Assembly (NCBI GenBank): GCA_029532625.1
Contig: JARFXM010000003.1
Span: 3,596,001-3,660,000, forward strand
Source of the DNA: Lomentospora prolificans
Lineage: Eukaryota > Ascomycota > Sordariomycetes > Microascales > Microascaceae
Direction of reading: 5' to 3'
Length of the DNA stretch: 64,000 nt
Positions 50,032-61,110 of the stretch are shown in pieces; the first letter of the stretch is position 1; each line of letters opens with the position of its first letter. The notes beneath the pieces were generated by a model. That model did no database searches. It worked only from the letters and a program-made list of their open reading frames with translations, and had not been told where the DNA came from. Both the position numbers and the translations under genes were made by a program.

Positions 50032-52887
50032 TTTGAGTAGTTGATGTGTTCAAAAAGAAGACGGGGGTATATCACAGTAAAATTTGGGGGTTTTGGGCTT
50101 TAAGAGTTTGTTGATGGATTGAAATGTTAATTAGAAATCTAGAAGTTGATCTGGACGGAGAGCGCTATGTCTTTATATAGCTGATTCTTCAAACATCAAC
50201 CGTCCTGTCACAGATAACTTGTTACTGTTTCCCCCGAGAGAGCGAGAGCGAGAAAGGAACGTTCCACCCATGACGACACGCTGTGGTCATGATATTTGTT
50301 GCGAAGATGGGAAAGCCGACATGTAGAGAGCTTCTTCCGTCATGAGACGGCCTAAGAATAGCTTTGCGTTGCTTAGCATCAGGTACAAAGGGCGCGTTCA
50401 GACAAACGTGGATTAAGGTTGTCAAGCAGCTGAGGTGCTTCTCCTCCATATCGCGTCATAGTGTTGCCGGCAGCATCGACCGGCGAGGCAGGGCGGGCGA
50501 ATGAGCTAATCGGTTGCGATGGGCAGATGGGTCCTTCTCCAACACATTACGAGGCCTACCCTATAGGCCGCAACAATGATCGCTCACCTTGAATCCCCCG
50601 GAGAGAGCTATGACGACTCCGAATGGGGTAGGCGCCCTCTGTGGCGCAGAAACGTCAACTCCTCATCATCATATTAGTTTGCTAGCGGAGGAATAGCAAA
50701 GAGCTGAGCTTATGCTCAGCATTTGAGGGACTCTAGTTAGAGTGGGGTCACTCTCTCAGGGCTCTCCAATCAATCGCGGGCCTGGCAAGCGTGCTTCCGT
50801 ACCCTCTTCAGGAACATTGAGACTGAGCTCCCCTTCGCCAGGGGATTGGTGTATCTCAGGTTCTTGATCGCGATCTTGGTGGGGTATGACGTCGTGCATC
50901 GAGAAGAAGCTCGGGCGGTTGTCCGGACACCCCAGCAAATGACTGGTTTCAACGGGGGTGCCAAAGGCCCACTTCCAGCGTCGTGAATAGACCATAGTCT
51001 TGCGGCTTAGTCTTGCTTAGTCTTGCGGCTTCAGCTAGTGGGCCTAGACACCCGTGGAAAATGCATTAGAAGTCTGGAGTAGGAGCTTAGGATGGACCTA
51101 ATCTTGGCCCCACAATCACGAAGGCTTCCAAGTTACCACACTTAGGGGAAGGCGCGGAAGGGGGGTAATAGAGAAACAGGAAGCAGAAACCCATTGTATA
51201 CTGACGAATCAGAACCGAGATACCGCACCTCCCCAAGTCTTGTCCATAGATCCACGTTTCTGTCGTCATTTCTCCACATCGATCGACCGATCGCTAGAAT
51301 CAGGATAGAAGCAGCCGATGACTGCCGCAACAGGTAGACCTGGACAAGAAGTTGCGTTGCTGTGTACCCTTTTTGCTGCCAAGTCCACCTATGCTGTTCT
51401 CACTGTCTTGAGAGTGAGACTGGTACAACCTCGTCACAGGGAAAAGGGCTTGCTTGGTCGAAGTAGTGAGCACAGTGTAGCACAGTGTGTCTGCACTTCT
51501 TGACAATTTTGGTAAGTATGGCTAAGTTCACACCAAGCTTTTGCGTCACACTCTACGTCATCATGTAGAGATGAGGAAGGAAACGACTGAAGGTCGGAGG
51601 GAAAGCGCAAGACAAGTGGGAGGAAACTGGAAAAGCCCACGGCGTTGTTTCGTATAATTCTTCTATTTGTATTTTTTACGAAATCGCCTGACTGCACGGT
51701 AATCGGGAAAGCAACATGGATGCCCCATCAATCTCGAGCTGGCACATCGTCTAGATTTATACAATCGTTTGAACTCCTTGCCGAAATTGAACCTTTTCGC
51801 TTAATGTAGTAGGTGTTTCGGCATGTTTGTCTTTCAATCTTATTATGGGTGCCTACGAAGTATGAGATATCTCCTGGAGCTCCGAAGCGGATGCATACAC
51901 CGTCAAGCTTGGTAGTTTGGCGGCGCTGAACTGGGACGGTTCTGCCCCTGCAGGAGTTGGGTAGGGAGATGATTGGAGGCCAGGCCTTCTAGTCTTCTTG
52001 GATTGAACAATTCGAAGGGTGAATGAATTGCACGCGTTTGCGAGCTTGTGTGCCCAGGCCTAAACGTGGTCGGCAAGTAGGGAAAGAAAGTGGTCGCCTT
52101 ATTCAACGAACGTATTCGTGTCTGCCGTCTATGACATCATAGATAACTTGCAGGCCTGCCATTCATTCCTAGTGTGGCGAACATCGTGGACGTGCACCTC
52201 CCGGCGTGCAATGGGCCCCAACTATTCGACCGCGGACGCGTCTTCGTACAGGGTTTACCAGGGCATAGTCGGCCACATGTTTTCGAACGTTGGTCATGCC
52301 CACCCTCAGGGTCGCGCGCCGGCTGCGTAATGTTTGATATATTGCTTCCCAAACCATCCATCCATCCATCGGCCATTCATATTGGCGGATGCGAACATTA
52401 CGTGTTCGGGCATCATTCGTTATACAGGGAAGACCCGTGTAGTATAGAGTATCAAGTTGGCGAGGCTTATTGTCCCGGTATCTGTGTAGAAACAAATCGC
52501 TGAGAAACTTGCCTTGGTAGCAAAGAGGAGGGTGATGTAGCCCGATCTACCCGCACTCTGAGATTGAGTAGCAGTAAATATCTTGGGCGTTCACATCGTG
52601 ACGTTACCTTTCCTTGCTTTGCTGCCGTGATGCCGACGCCAGAGGACGACCTTTTCCGGGTTCGTGGTGTGCGATGATTTGCTCATCCTAGCAAACTCCT
52701 CATCGATAAATAGTGAGCTATTCCTCCCACCAACCCTACGGCCACTCTTGTGAACTTGTGTCCCGATCAATATCACAGATTACAGACGAGGCCCAAGTTG
52801 TGCACTGCGCTGCTTTCTCCTCTCGTTCTAGCCTTCAATTATAGCCACTAGCAAAACACGGCCGACGCCCTTCGCCCATCGCCCAAA
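50032..52887. other. intergenic region, divergent between the repeat-protein and MARVEL genes
   Basis: This 2.9 kb stretch carries the promoters of two divergent genes. It includes a small tandem duplication of GTCTTGCGGCTTAG-like sequence near 50997-51034. No frame with coding character and splice sites was found. Confidence 0.55.
50171..50180 (-). promoter_or_regulatory. TATA box of the repeat-protein gene
   Basis: Read on the minus strand the sequence is CTATATAAAG, a near-consensus TATA element, 140 nt upstream of the ATG at 50031. The distance leaves room for a leader of about 100 nt. TATA boxes are typical of stress-inducible genes. Confidence 0.6.
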
Positions 52888-53640
52888 ATGATTCCGGGAC
52901 TCTTTAACATTATCCTCCGAGCCGCTGAGCTCGCCTTCGCCGCCGTCGTGGCTGGCATCACTGGCTGGATCCTTCACAAGTCCAACGATAACACCCCTGG
53001 TCTTGGTCGCTTCATATACACCGAAGTCATCGCCGCCCTTGCTATTATTACTGCCTTCATCTTCTTGATTCCCTTCTCGAGCAGCTTTATCCATTACCCA
53101 TGGGACTTTTTCATGTCGATCTGCTGGTTCGTCGCTTTCGGTCTCCTCGTCAACGTAAGTAACCATCGCCCATGAACGGAGCGCGCCTCCGTTAGATGAC
53201 TGCTTCGGCTTCCTTATCTAACACTTTTCGAATAGTTTGTCGGTGACAGCTGCGGTTATGTGTTCAACTGGCACAACGTTGCCCCCGAGGGAGACATGTG
53301 CGGCAAGTTCAAGGCCAACATCGCCTTCTCTTTCATCCTCGCCATCTGCTTCCTCGTCTCCGCCCTCGTCGGCATCTGGTGGATCCACCGCCGCGAGCGC
53401 CGCGCCGCTGCAGCTGCCGCTCCCCCCGCCGTCACTGGTACCGCCGCCGCCACCGAATCTAAATGGCTCGCTGGGGCAAAACGTTTTTGGTCCCAAAGGA
53501 GAGAAAGCAAGTACGGGCAGGCGTTGTCGTGCCGTGGGGATATAAGCAAGCTCTCGTGCAAAACCCATCCGACTCGACTCCCAATGCCGAGGATGAGGAT
53601 GCACCCAGTAGCGCATACCCGTCCGTCGCTTCATTTATGA
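52888..53640 (+). CDS. MARVEL-like four-helix membrane protein
   Basis: Exon 1 (52888-53154) and exon 2 (53236-53640) encode about 223 residues. Four hydrophobic helices are visible at about residues 8-29, 42-63, 72-90 and 115-138. Between helices 3 and 4 is a loop with two cysteines (GDSCGYVFNWHNVAPEGDMC), the layout of fungal MARVEL-domain proteins of the Nce102/Fhn1 kind. Relatives sit in the plasma membrane and shape eisosome-like domains. After helix 4 comes a basic and Ala-rich cytoplasmic tail (HRRERRAAAAAAPP). The last about 60 residues are irregular, and a missed 3' intron could shift the end into the frame that reads NPSDSTPNAEDEDAPSSAY, so the C-terminus is uncertain. The intron (GTAAGT to CGAATAG, 81 nt) is in phase. 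Confidence 0.8.
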
Positions 53641-54325
53641 TGATACTCTTTATTTTACAATCAATGAGGATTGGTTGTTTTTACGAACTTGGAAGAGGCT
53701 GTGTGCCGGGCATTCAGACCATTCCATCACCTCCATAATACCCAAGATGATAAGATACCACATGCCACCGCCTGGTTGGACAGTAATTTATTCCCCTTTT
53801 TCACAACTATATACACTCCTTTTAGACAACTCCCCTAATTGAGATTTCGGTTATCGTTACTCGTCAATCAAAACTTCAAATCTATATCACTCTTCTTAAT
53901 ACAGTCCCTCTTAGAACTGAACCTACGGAGCTCACCTCTCCAGCTGTCAAGTGATTCGTGATATGATAGATATAACATGGATAACTTTGGATTGCTACGG
54001 ATAGAGAGAAGCTGGATGTCGATTCGGAGAGTAGGTCCGGGATTCAAGGCCGGTGCCGAGTCGACCATAGCATGGACTATCCCGAATCCGAACAAAGTGC
54101 ATCATCACATGGAGCCACCTGCCCCACCCTCACTCTCACTGGTGCAGTCAATGTTCCGAGGCATCTTTCTGGGGAAACCCGTCCATTACCCCACGAAATC
54201 CATCGATGGGATCTGTCACCCTATATTTCTTGTGAGATTGATCTACACCTCGTCGCATATCTCTGAGCTCCGTCTCATCGTCGGATTTTCTCCAGGTTGC
54301 TTTTTTTTTTTATCGTGTTTTAGCC
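53641..54325. other. spacer between the MARVEL-like and acyl-CoA dehydrogenase genes
   Basis: The 685 nt hold the 3' region of the MARVEL gene and the promoter of the dehydrogenase gene. The latter ends with a T run at 54300-54311, shortly before the start codon. No other gene is seen. Confidence 0.6.
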
Positions 54326-56451
54326 ATGAAGCCGTCATCGAGTGATCAAGGCTTCTTCCAGCAAGCCCCCGTGCTGGTAAACCAGTTCCGGGATGATGTG
54401 GCTTTTCAGCGGGCGTTTAAGCGTATGTTCCTCTCCAATGCTTGCAAGCTCCGTGTCATCCTCCCCAAGCTCCCCAAACTCGACAATATATTAAGTTCGC
54501 GGCATCCGTTACAGTATTCCTCCCCCAACAAGTCGCTGCTAGAGCCGGCAGTGAAATCGAGCAGCTCGGCGAAGACGTCATTTCCGATCAAATATTCAAC
54601 TGGATCACCGATTCAGAGACGAACAAACCGTATCTCAAGGGAAGTGGGCGAGACGCCTTCGGTAAGTGGAAGGGAGAGCTCATCGTCGGCGAGGGATGGA
54701 GGAAGCTTCAAGAATTCGGCATCGAGAAAGGGTAGGTTGCCTCTTCCTCATTTCTTTTTTCTTTCCGCCGCCTGCATCGGTCCGGATGTAGACTAATTAG
54801 TAGTCAGTATTGTCGCGGTCGGGTATGACAAGCAGAATGGCCCATATTCCCGTGTTATACAATTCCTCAGGTATGTGGTTGCACAGCCCTTGATCACCAT
54901 GATGATGGCTCAACATGCTTTAGAATACACCTTTGGACGCCCTCAGCAAGTCTCGTTACCTGCCCCTCCGCTATGCACGATGGTGCCCTACGACTCCTTC
55001 AGCTCCACCTCGCCAATCCCAAGCTTGACGATCAAAGGCGAAAAGTCTTCCAGAACGCCGTCGACCATCTCCTCTCTCGCGATCCTAAGACTGGATGGAC
55101 TAGCGGTCAATGGATGACCGAGCGAACCGGCGGAAGTGATGTCTCGCTCACAGAAACCCTTGCTACCTTCGACTCATCTCGCGTAGGATTCGCCAACGTC
55201 AAGGAAGGTATGCCACTCGGGCCATGGTCCCTCTCAGGCTTCAAGTGGTTCTCCAGTGCTACCGACTCCAACATGACGGTTCTCCTCGCCAAGACACCCA
55301 AAGGTCTCAGTGCGTTCTACGCGCCCATGCGCCGCTCCAACCCCGCAGCGAAGAGCATGACCGGCAAAAGCCTCGGAGACGATGGCACCGAGCTCAATGG
55401 CATCCGCATCTCGCGTCTCAAGAACAAGTTCGGAACCCAGTCCTTGCCTACCGCCGAGTTGGAGCTGAGTGACATGCGCGGGTGGCTTCTTGGAGCTGAA
55501 GGCAAGGGCATCCACCAGATTAGCACTATTCTAAACATCACTCGCATCTACTCCGCCGTCAGCGGTGTCGGCTTCCTTGGAAGGGGTGTTAGTGTGGCCA
55601 AGGCCTACGCAAAGGTGCGCTCCGTGGGAGCTGGCCGTGGCCGACGAATGGTTCTTGCCGAGAGCCCTCTGCACATGCGTACCCTCGCCAACATAACTGC
55701 CGAGTACCAAGGGCTCATGCATCTTGCTATGCTGTCCGCGTATACTTTAGGTCTCGAAGAGCAGGCACAGCGCGTAGCCGAGCTCAGCCCCTCCTTGAAG
55801 AGGATCACCCCCGAGCCTAAGCATGTAGCTCCTCTCCTGCGCGTCATCTCCCAGGTTGCAAAAGCCTATGTCTGCAAGAATTCCATCACCCAGCTTTATG
55901 CCTGCATGGAATCCCTCGGCGGTGTCGGCTACCTCAACAATGAGGAGCAGGAGTATCTCAATATCTCCAAGCTGTACCGTGACTGTTGCGTATTGGCTAT
56001 CTGGGAGGGAACTACCGATGTCCTTTCCACTGATTTCATCCGCGCCGTGAAGCACCCCAACGGCGGGAAAGACTGCATTGACGCACTCGACAGCTTCGTC
56101 AGAAATGCCGGTATCGCATCTATGGAAGGCGATGCCCGCCTTGGGAGCTGGATGCCGCTACAGGCGTGGGAGGCCATCAAGGGTAGATTCGCTGCGGAGT
56201 CACAGGAGCAGCTCATGGGCGACGCGAGACAGATCCTGTGGGTAGTTGCCGAAATCTTGATCACCGTCCTTCTCTTTGTGGATGCGGAAAGCGATAATAG
56301 CTCGGTTGCTTCCGATGTACTCCGGAGATTCATCATCTTCAAGGGCCTCGGCGGTGTCCAAGCTGGGATAAAGAGTGAAGGGGACAGGCTTGCCAAGGAC
56401 CAGGCTATTGTGTTTGGCCATTCTGGACCATCCGCCCTTTCCAGGCTGTGA
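54326..56451 (+). CDS. AidB-like acyl-CoA dehydrogenase family protein
   Basis: Four exons (54326-54422, 54515-54731, 54808-54870, 54924-56451) join in phase to 634 residues. The reading across junctions is continuous with the family: AFQRAFK-LFLPQQV, FGIEKG-IVAVGYD, IQFLR-IHLWTPSASLVTCPSAMH. The FAD-binding middle shows MTERTGGSDVS, the counterpart of MTEKQGGSDV in E. coli AidB. The C-terminal helical domain shows GGVGYLNN and AIWEGTTDVLSTD. Members bind FAD; fungal relatives are presumed flavin-dependent acyl-CoA dehydrogenases, and AidB itself is linked to alkylation damage. The substrate is not known here. No N-terminal presequence or clear peroxisomal C-terminal tripeptide is seen (the end is ALSRL; SRL is a weak PTS1-like tripeptide). 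Length fits fungal homologues of about 600 residues. Confidence 0.9.
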
Positions 56452-57123
56452 GATTGGATTTGGAAACGAGGCAGCCTCTGGCTTGTACAACTGCATCGTT
56501 TTAGAGGTAGCACGTAGTCTCTGGATACACCTATATGTATATGTAAATCTGAACAAGCTTTCAGTAGTGCCCACATCAACTGGGGATCCCACCTAGACTG
56601 GTTTGATCTACGACGTTCGAATGGCACATGCTAACTGACTCCTTTATGGCCTACTCCGTCAGAAACAGACTCTGTGTATTATATATGTAGACAATGAGAG
56701 GGCATACCCCCAAAAAGCCACATAACTTAGCTGGCCTGTATCTAGATTTTTTTTTTTTTTTCCCCACTTTTTGATTTTGACCTGGTGGAAAGCGCAAAAT
56801 TGGAATTCTCGAATCCGCGACTCGAAGTGGCCGTCATTGCTCCCAGCATCTGCACCACTGATGAAGCCGCGGCGACATTTTTGGCGAGAAACATGCCCCC
56901 CGAGATTCTTGATGACTCGGAGCGCTCAAATCTCGAAGCGATATGTGCTTCTACAAATATATCTGCGTTTGTCTAGGAAGCCCTTGAGCAATATCAGGGA
57001 CAGCCAATACGGATGAGTTCAACTCCGAAGCGAGGGAGTTGAAGTATACTATATTACGAATTATTGTGCCCTATTTTCTATTCTCCTTTCATTATTACCA
57101 TGTTGAAAGAGTCACCCTCGAAC

Positions 57124-57173
<50 letters not shown>

Positions 57174-57510
57174 ACAAGTATTCCTCGCTTGGCTGAGATG
57201 CGAGACTACGCTTAGCGATTCTCAAAGCGGACCTGAGGCAGCTCCTGCCCCTCCAAGCACCCTTCGCTCAGGTACATCTAGCGCCAGATCCAGGCTCTCG
57301 GAACTGACGCCTCACTGGAGGCAAATGGGAGCGACATTGCAGGACCCTTCCAGCCTATCATAGCGCATCATCGCCCAGCTGACCCCCCTGAAAATCTGGA
57401 CCGCGGGAGGTCGTTCACAAGGATGCACTCGTTCCTACCTCGACCAACGTGACATTTCGTCCCCTAAAGGTGATGAGGAGTCAGATTATTTAGCTCGGGA
57501 AATATTGTAC
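56452..57510. other. intergenic region with poly-T and poly-A tracts
   Basis: This 1.06 kb stretch holds the 3' region of the dehydrogenase gene and the NTH1 promoter. A 15-nt T tract at 56747-56761 precedes a 70-codon open stretch without ATG (to 56976) that has coding-like composition and is discussed as a finding. The 45-nt A tract is listed separately. Confidence 0.55.
57128..57172. repeat. poly-A tract (45 nt)
   Basis: The longest homopolymer of the window, an uninterrupted A run about 340 nt upstream of the NTH1 start. Such length is likely to vary between isolates and to be prone to assembly error. Confidence 0.95.
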
Positions 57511-59090
57511 ATGCTCGCCAGATTAGCCCTGAGGATGCCCGCACAAAAGATATCCAAGGACACGTCCCGCTTCTTCGGGGCGAACGGCGCCTCGCAACAG
57601 CCAACGCGCCGCATCACGCGGGCGTCGCTCGCCAAATTCGCATATGGCGCCGACGCCGAGACCAAAGCTGCAATCAAGTCGACGTTGGACGAGGAAGGAG
57701 AGGGTGACCTACGCCTGGGCTCGGATATTGAGGATGCGATCACGAGGACGTCTCGAAAACGAAGACGGGTAACCACGCGCGATGGCGACGCCGCCATGGA
57801 AGTTGAGACGACGACTACGGGAACTACCACCACGCTCTCGTCGCCCCTGAACGAACCCGCCACCCCGAAAGCGCCTCGTCGAGCCCGGAAGCCCGCCCGG
57901 AAGGTCCAAGACCCTGAAACGGGCGAGACGACCGTCTCTCCGCCCTCTGACTGGGAGGAGATGTACAATACTGTTCTCGCGATGCGCCAGCCCGGAGGGG
58001 TGGCCTCCAACGCCGCGGTCGATACCATGGGCTGCGAGCGCCTTGCCGATAGGAAGGCGAGCCCGCGCGACCAGAGGTTCCATACCCTCGTATCGCTCAT
58101 GCTCTCGAGCCAGACCAAGGATACGGTGAACGCTGTGGTCATGGCTAAGCTGCAAAAGGAGCTGCCGCCTTACAAAGAGGGCGCGTCTCCGGGACTGAAC
58201 TTGGAGAACATGCTCGCTGTTGAACCGGCTCTTCTTAACGAGTTTATCTGGGCAGTGGGCTTTCACAACAATAAGACCAAGTACGTTACGCTCTACAGAT
58301 TTATCCCTCTGGGACCGGAAAATCCAAGGGGGTTCCTCTGCCCCCTATGAGAATACTACAAGATGGCTAACAAGAGTTTACATGCAGATACCTTAAACAG
58401 GTGGCGGAGATACTACGCGACAAATGGAACGGCGACATCCCCGATACCATTGAAGGCCTCGTCTCCCTCCCGGGCGTTGGCCCCAAGATGGCCCACCTCT
58501 GCATGTCGGTAGCCTGGGGCCGCACCGAAGGCATTGGCGTCGACGTGCACGTGCACCGCATAACCAACCTCTGGGGCTGGAACAAGACCCGCAACCCGGA
58601 AGAAACGCGGCTCGCGCTGCAGTCGTGGCTGCCCCGCGATAAGTGGCATCAAATCAACTGGCTGCTCGTCGGGTTCGGCCAGACGGTGTGCCTGCCCGTG
58701 GGGAGGAAGTGCGGCCAGTGCGACCTCGGGCTTGACGGACTATGCAAGGCGGCGGATAGGGCCAAAGTGGCAGAGGGGAAGAGGGCGAGGGCGAGGGCAA
58801 GGATGGACGTCAAGGTTGAAAAGGTCGAGGCTAAGATTAAAATTGATGAGGGAGATGAGGACGCGAAGGGTATCAAGCTGGACGTGGCGGTGAAGGAGGA
58901 GGAGGATGAAAAGGGCGAAGGAATCAACGGGGCGATGGCGCATCACGTCAAAGTGGAGGCCTCTGACGACGATGTCAAGGAGAGCCTTGCGAGCTTGCAA
59001 GACGTCAAGCCGGTGGCAATTGCGAGCACGGCGGCCGTGGGAGAACAAACTACCGAAGGCAAAAGAAGTACCCGGACAAGGAGGAGGTGA
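57511..59090 (+). CDS. NTH1: Endonuclease III homologue, bifunctional DNA glycosylase/AP lyase (NTH1)
   Basis: Exon 1 (57511-58280) and exon 2 (58388-59090) encode 490 residues. The N-terminus (MLARLALRMPAQK) could be a mitochondrial signal; starting at the next Met (57535) would remove it, so dual targeting by alternative starts is possible. A basic disordered region with KRRR and RRARKPARK follows. The glycosylase core starts near residue 190 (HTLVSLMLSSQTKD). The helix-hairpin-helix LPGVGPK carries the catalytic Lys290, and VDVHVHR carries Asp309. A 4Fe-4S loop has Cys358, 365, 368 and 376 (last spacing seven instead of the five of E. coli Nth). The enzyme removes oxidised pyrimidines in base excision repair. 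The tail after residue 380 is long, Lys/Glu-rich and contains five SUMO-type consensus sites. Confidence 0.95.
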
Positions 59091-59316
59091 ACGCCGAAAG
59101 CGAAAACGATGTCTAAGGTGAATGAATAATACACTATGGGTTCTTGGAATTTGTAAGTCTCGCTGGGCCAGGCTCACAATTAGGGGCGTGAATCCCAACC
59201 AAAATAGGGATCCCCTGGAGAAATGGAACATCATGGAAATGGCAAATAACCCACTGTACTTTGTACATCGGCCAATGTATTAATATAATATTACCTCCGA
59301 TTCGGTCGGAAGAGAG

Positions 59317-59347
<31 letters not shown>

Positions 59348-60718
59348 GGAAATTTAACTTCAGACCCCTTCTTGCATCAGGGCTTCTAGATGCACTGTGG
59401 CTGTTAATTCCCGCACCTTTCCCTAATCGCCATTTCCCTTTGTGACCTGTCCCTTCAACCATCTGTTGTGTTTTGTGAGTCTCTACTTGTATTATCGCGC
59501 TCTGCAGATTGGCCACGACCTGACTTGGCGGGATGGTCCCTGGCCAGAGTCAGACGCTAATACGGGAGAAGTACAATCGCCCTTCCCGAACGGTCTCCCC
59601 AGATTGCCGCATCACATTCACATGCACTGTCATCAATCAAGACCATAGCTCCATGTGGTTTTCATGTGCTGGGTGCGTGCACAATAGCAGTGATAGCGCG
59701 AAGCGTTGTGCTACTGTCACATAGGAGCCCTCTACTTGTAGATGGGTGGACTGATGAAGGTGAGAGTGTCACCTTGCAAGATACGATATCGGCGATAAGC
59801 TGCTCATTTGTGCTCTGCTCCGAATGGCCCGCACGCTATCGATCCCGGGATGTGATATCGTGCTACTTTTTAATACGATTGGCTCTGGAAGCCAAATTGA
59901 CTCACAACTGGAGCCGTCATATCACATTCGGAACATTTCTCCCCTTCACTATAAGCAAAATCAATGTGGAGCATTATGCCCAGGCAGGCCAAGCGAGCTT
60001 CCAGGGCGAGGCCGCGACAGTTTTCACGGTTGAACGCAATAACTCGCGAGGTCTCGAGTTCACATTAATTGTAAGATCAAGGCAAATCATAACAAGCACA
60101 TAACACAAGACGTCCCAAATTTGGCGAAACCCTCAAAGAGACAGCGCTATGCTCAACGAGGCTGACCAGAATATGCACTATGCAGTCCCCGAAAATCGGG
60201 AAAATAAGCACGCTGGATGAAAACAAGAATGTGGTTCATTAATCGATGGAATGGAAGAGGAAAACGATGCCCTGGACGCCGTGCCACATATGGAGGCAGA
60301 CCGCCTGCCCCTTTCGTAAAGGAGAAAAAAAGAAAGCTAAGAGTACAAATCGTGGGCTCGAGGGATCGTGGTGGCCGCGTTTGCCACTGTCCCCATTTTG
60401 CCGTAGTTCGAATGACTGACCGTTAGGCAACGCAACGCACATCGCGTATCGTTACCTGTTCGATAGTCGAGTACATGATACCATGAACATGAGGGTTATA
60501 ATGTAGTCCGCGAAGGCTTTCGTCTTGTTGATTTGGCCACGCGGATATAGGGTAAGGTATTTCGTATAAAGAGGCAACGACCCGATGCGGAGGCCCGAGT
60601 GCGTTTGGCGCCCATGGCGTAGATTGCGAGGTCCGTATTTCAGGTTCCACTCATAACCGCATCGGTCGAGGACGCATCGGACATGGATTCGTCGCCCTCG
60701 TCGTCGTCGTAGTTCTCA
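59091..60718. other. convergent intergenic region between NTH1 and the AN1 gene
   Basis: Both flanking genes end here. The region holds a 28-nt A tract at 59320-59347 and no supported coding region in its 1.6 kb. Confidence 0.55.
59320..59347. repeat. poly-A tract (28 nt)
   Basis: An uninterrupted A run about 230 nt downstream of the NTH1 stop, preceded by a short AGAGAGAG run. Confidence 0.95.
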
Positions 60719-61110
60719 TTAAACACCCTTAATGACCTGGGTGCGCTCGCTCTCAAGCTGTGCGGCGTTCCGCTCGTGGGATTGCTTCTTGCACTGGAGC
60801 AAAACAGGTCAGCCAAGTCATCACTTGCAAGGGAATCACAAAGCCCAACTAGCCACCACTGCGGGCCCTTGGAGTGTGCTGTGGGGGAAGATTTGCGGCA
60901 AATCGAAGAAACAGAAGAAGACACGGAGGTGCTGAGTTGAGAAAAATCAAAACCAAGGGAACCTACGTCTTCAAGTCCCTCGCACTTGTGATCCTCGAGC
61001 AAACGGTGCTTGCTGCAGAAGTGGCCTCGGCAGAAGCCGCAGTCGCCGACGATGCGCTGGGCGGCGGAGGGGCACTCCTTAAAGTTACAACGGTTCTTCT
61101 TGGGAGCCAT
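60719..61110 (-). CDS. small AN1-type zinc-finger protein (72 aa)
   Basis: Exon 1 (61110-60967) and exon 2 (60793-60719), separated by a 173-nt intron (GTAGGT donor, GCTCCAG acceptor), encode 72 residues. Exon 1 carries a complete AN1 zinc finger with ligands Cys8, Cys13, Cys24, Cys27, Cys32, His35, His41 and Cys43 (within MAPKKNRCNFKEC and GDCGFCRGHFCSKHRLLEDH). Exon 2 adds the helix CKKQSHERNAAQLESERTQV and ends at IKGV. AN1 fingers occur in stress-associated, ubiquitin- and proteasome-linked proteins. A one-finger protein this small is common in ascomycetes and its role is not established. An unspliced reading would give a longer 156-residue frame, but its continuation is low-complexity, and the spliced form ends in the expected family tail. 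Confidence 0.93.

Noticed and set aside
60640..61110. Unspliced 156-codon reading of the AN1 gene
   Set aside because: The spliced form restores the expected C-terminal helix with good donor and acceptor; the unspliced continuation is low-complexity.
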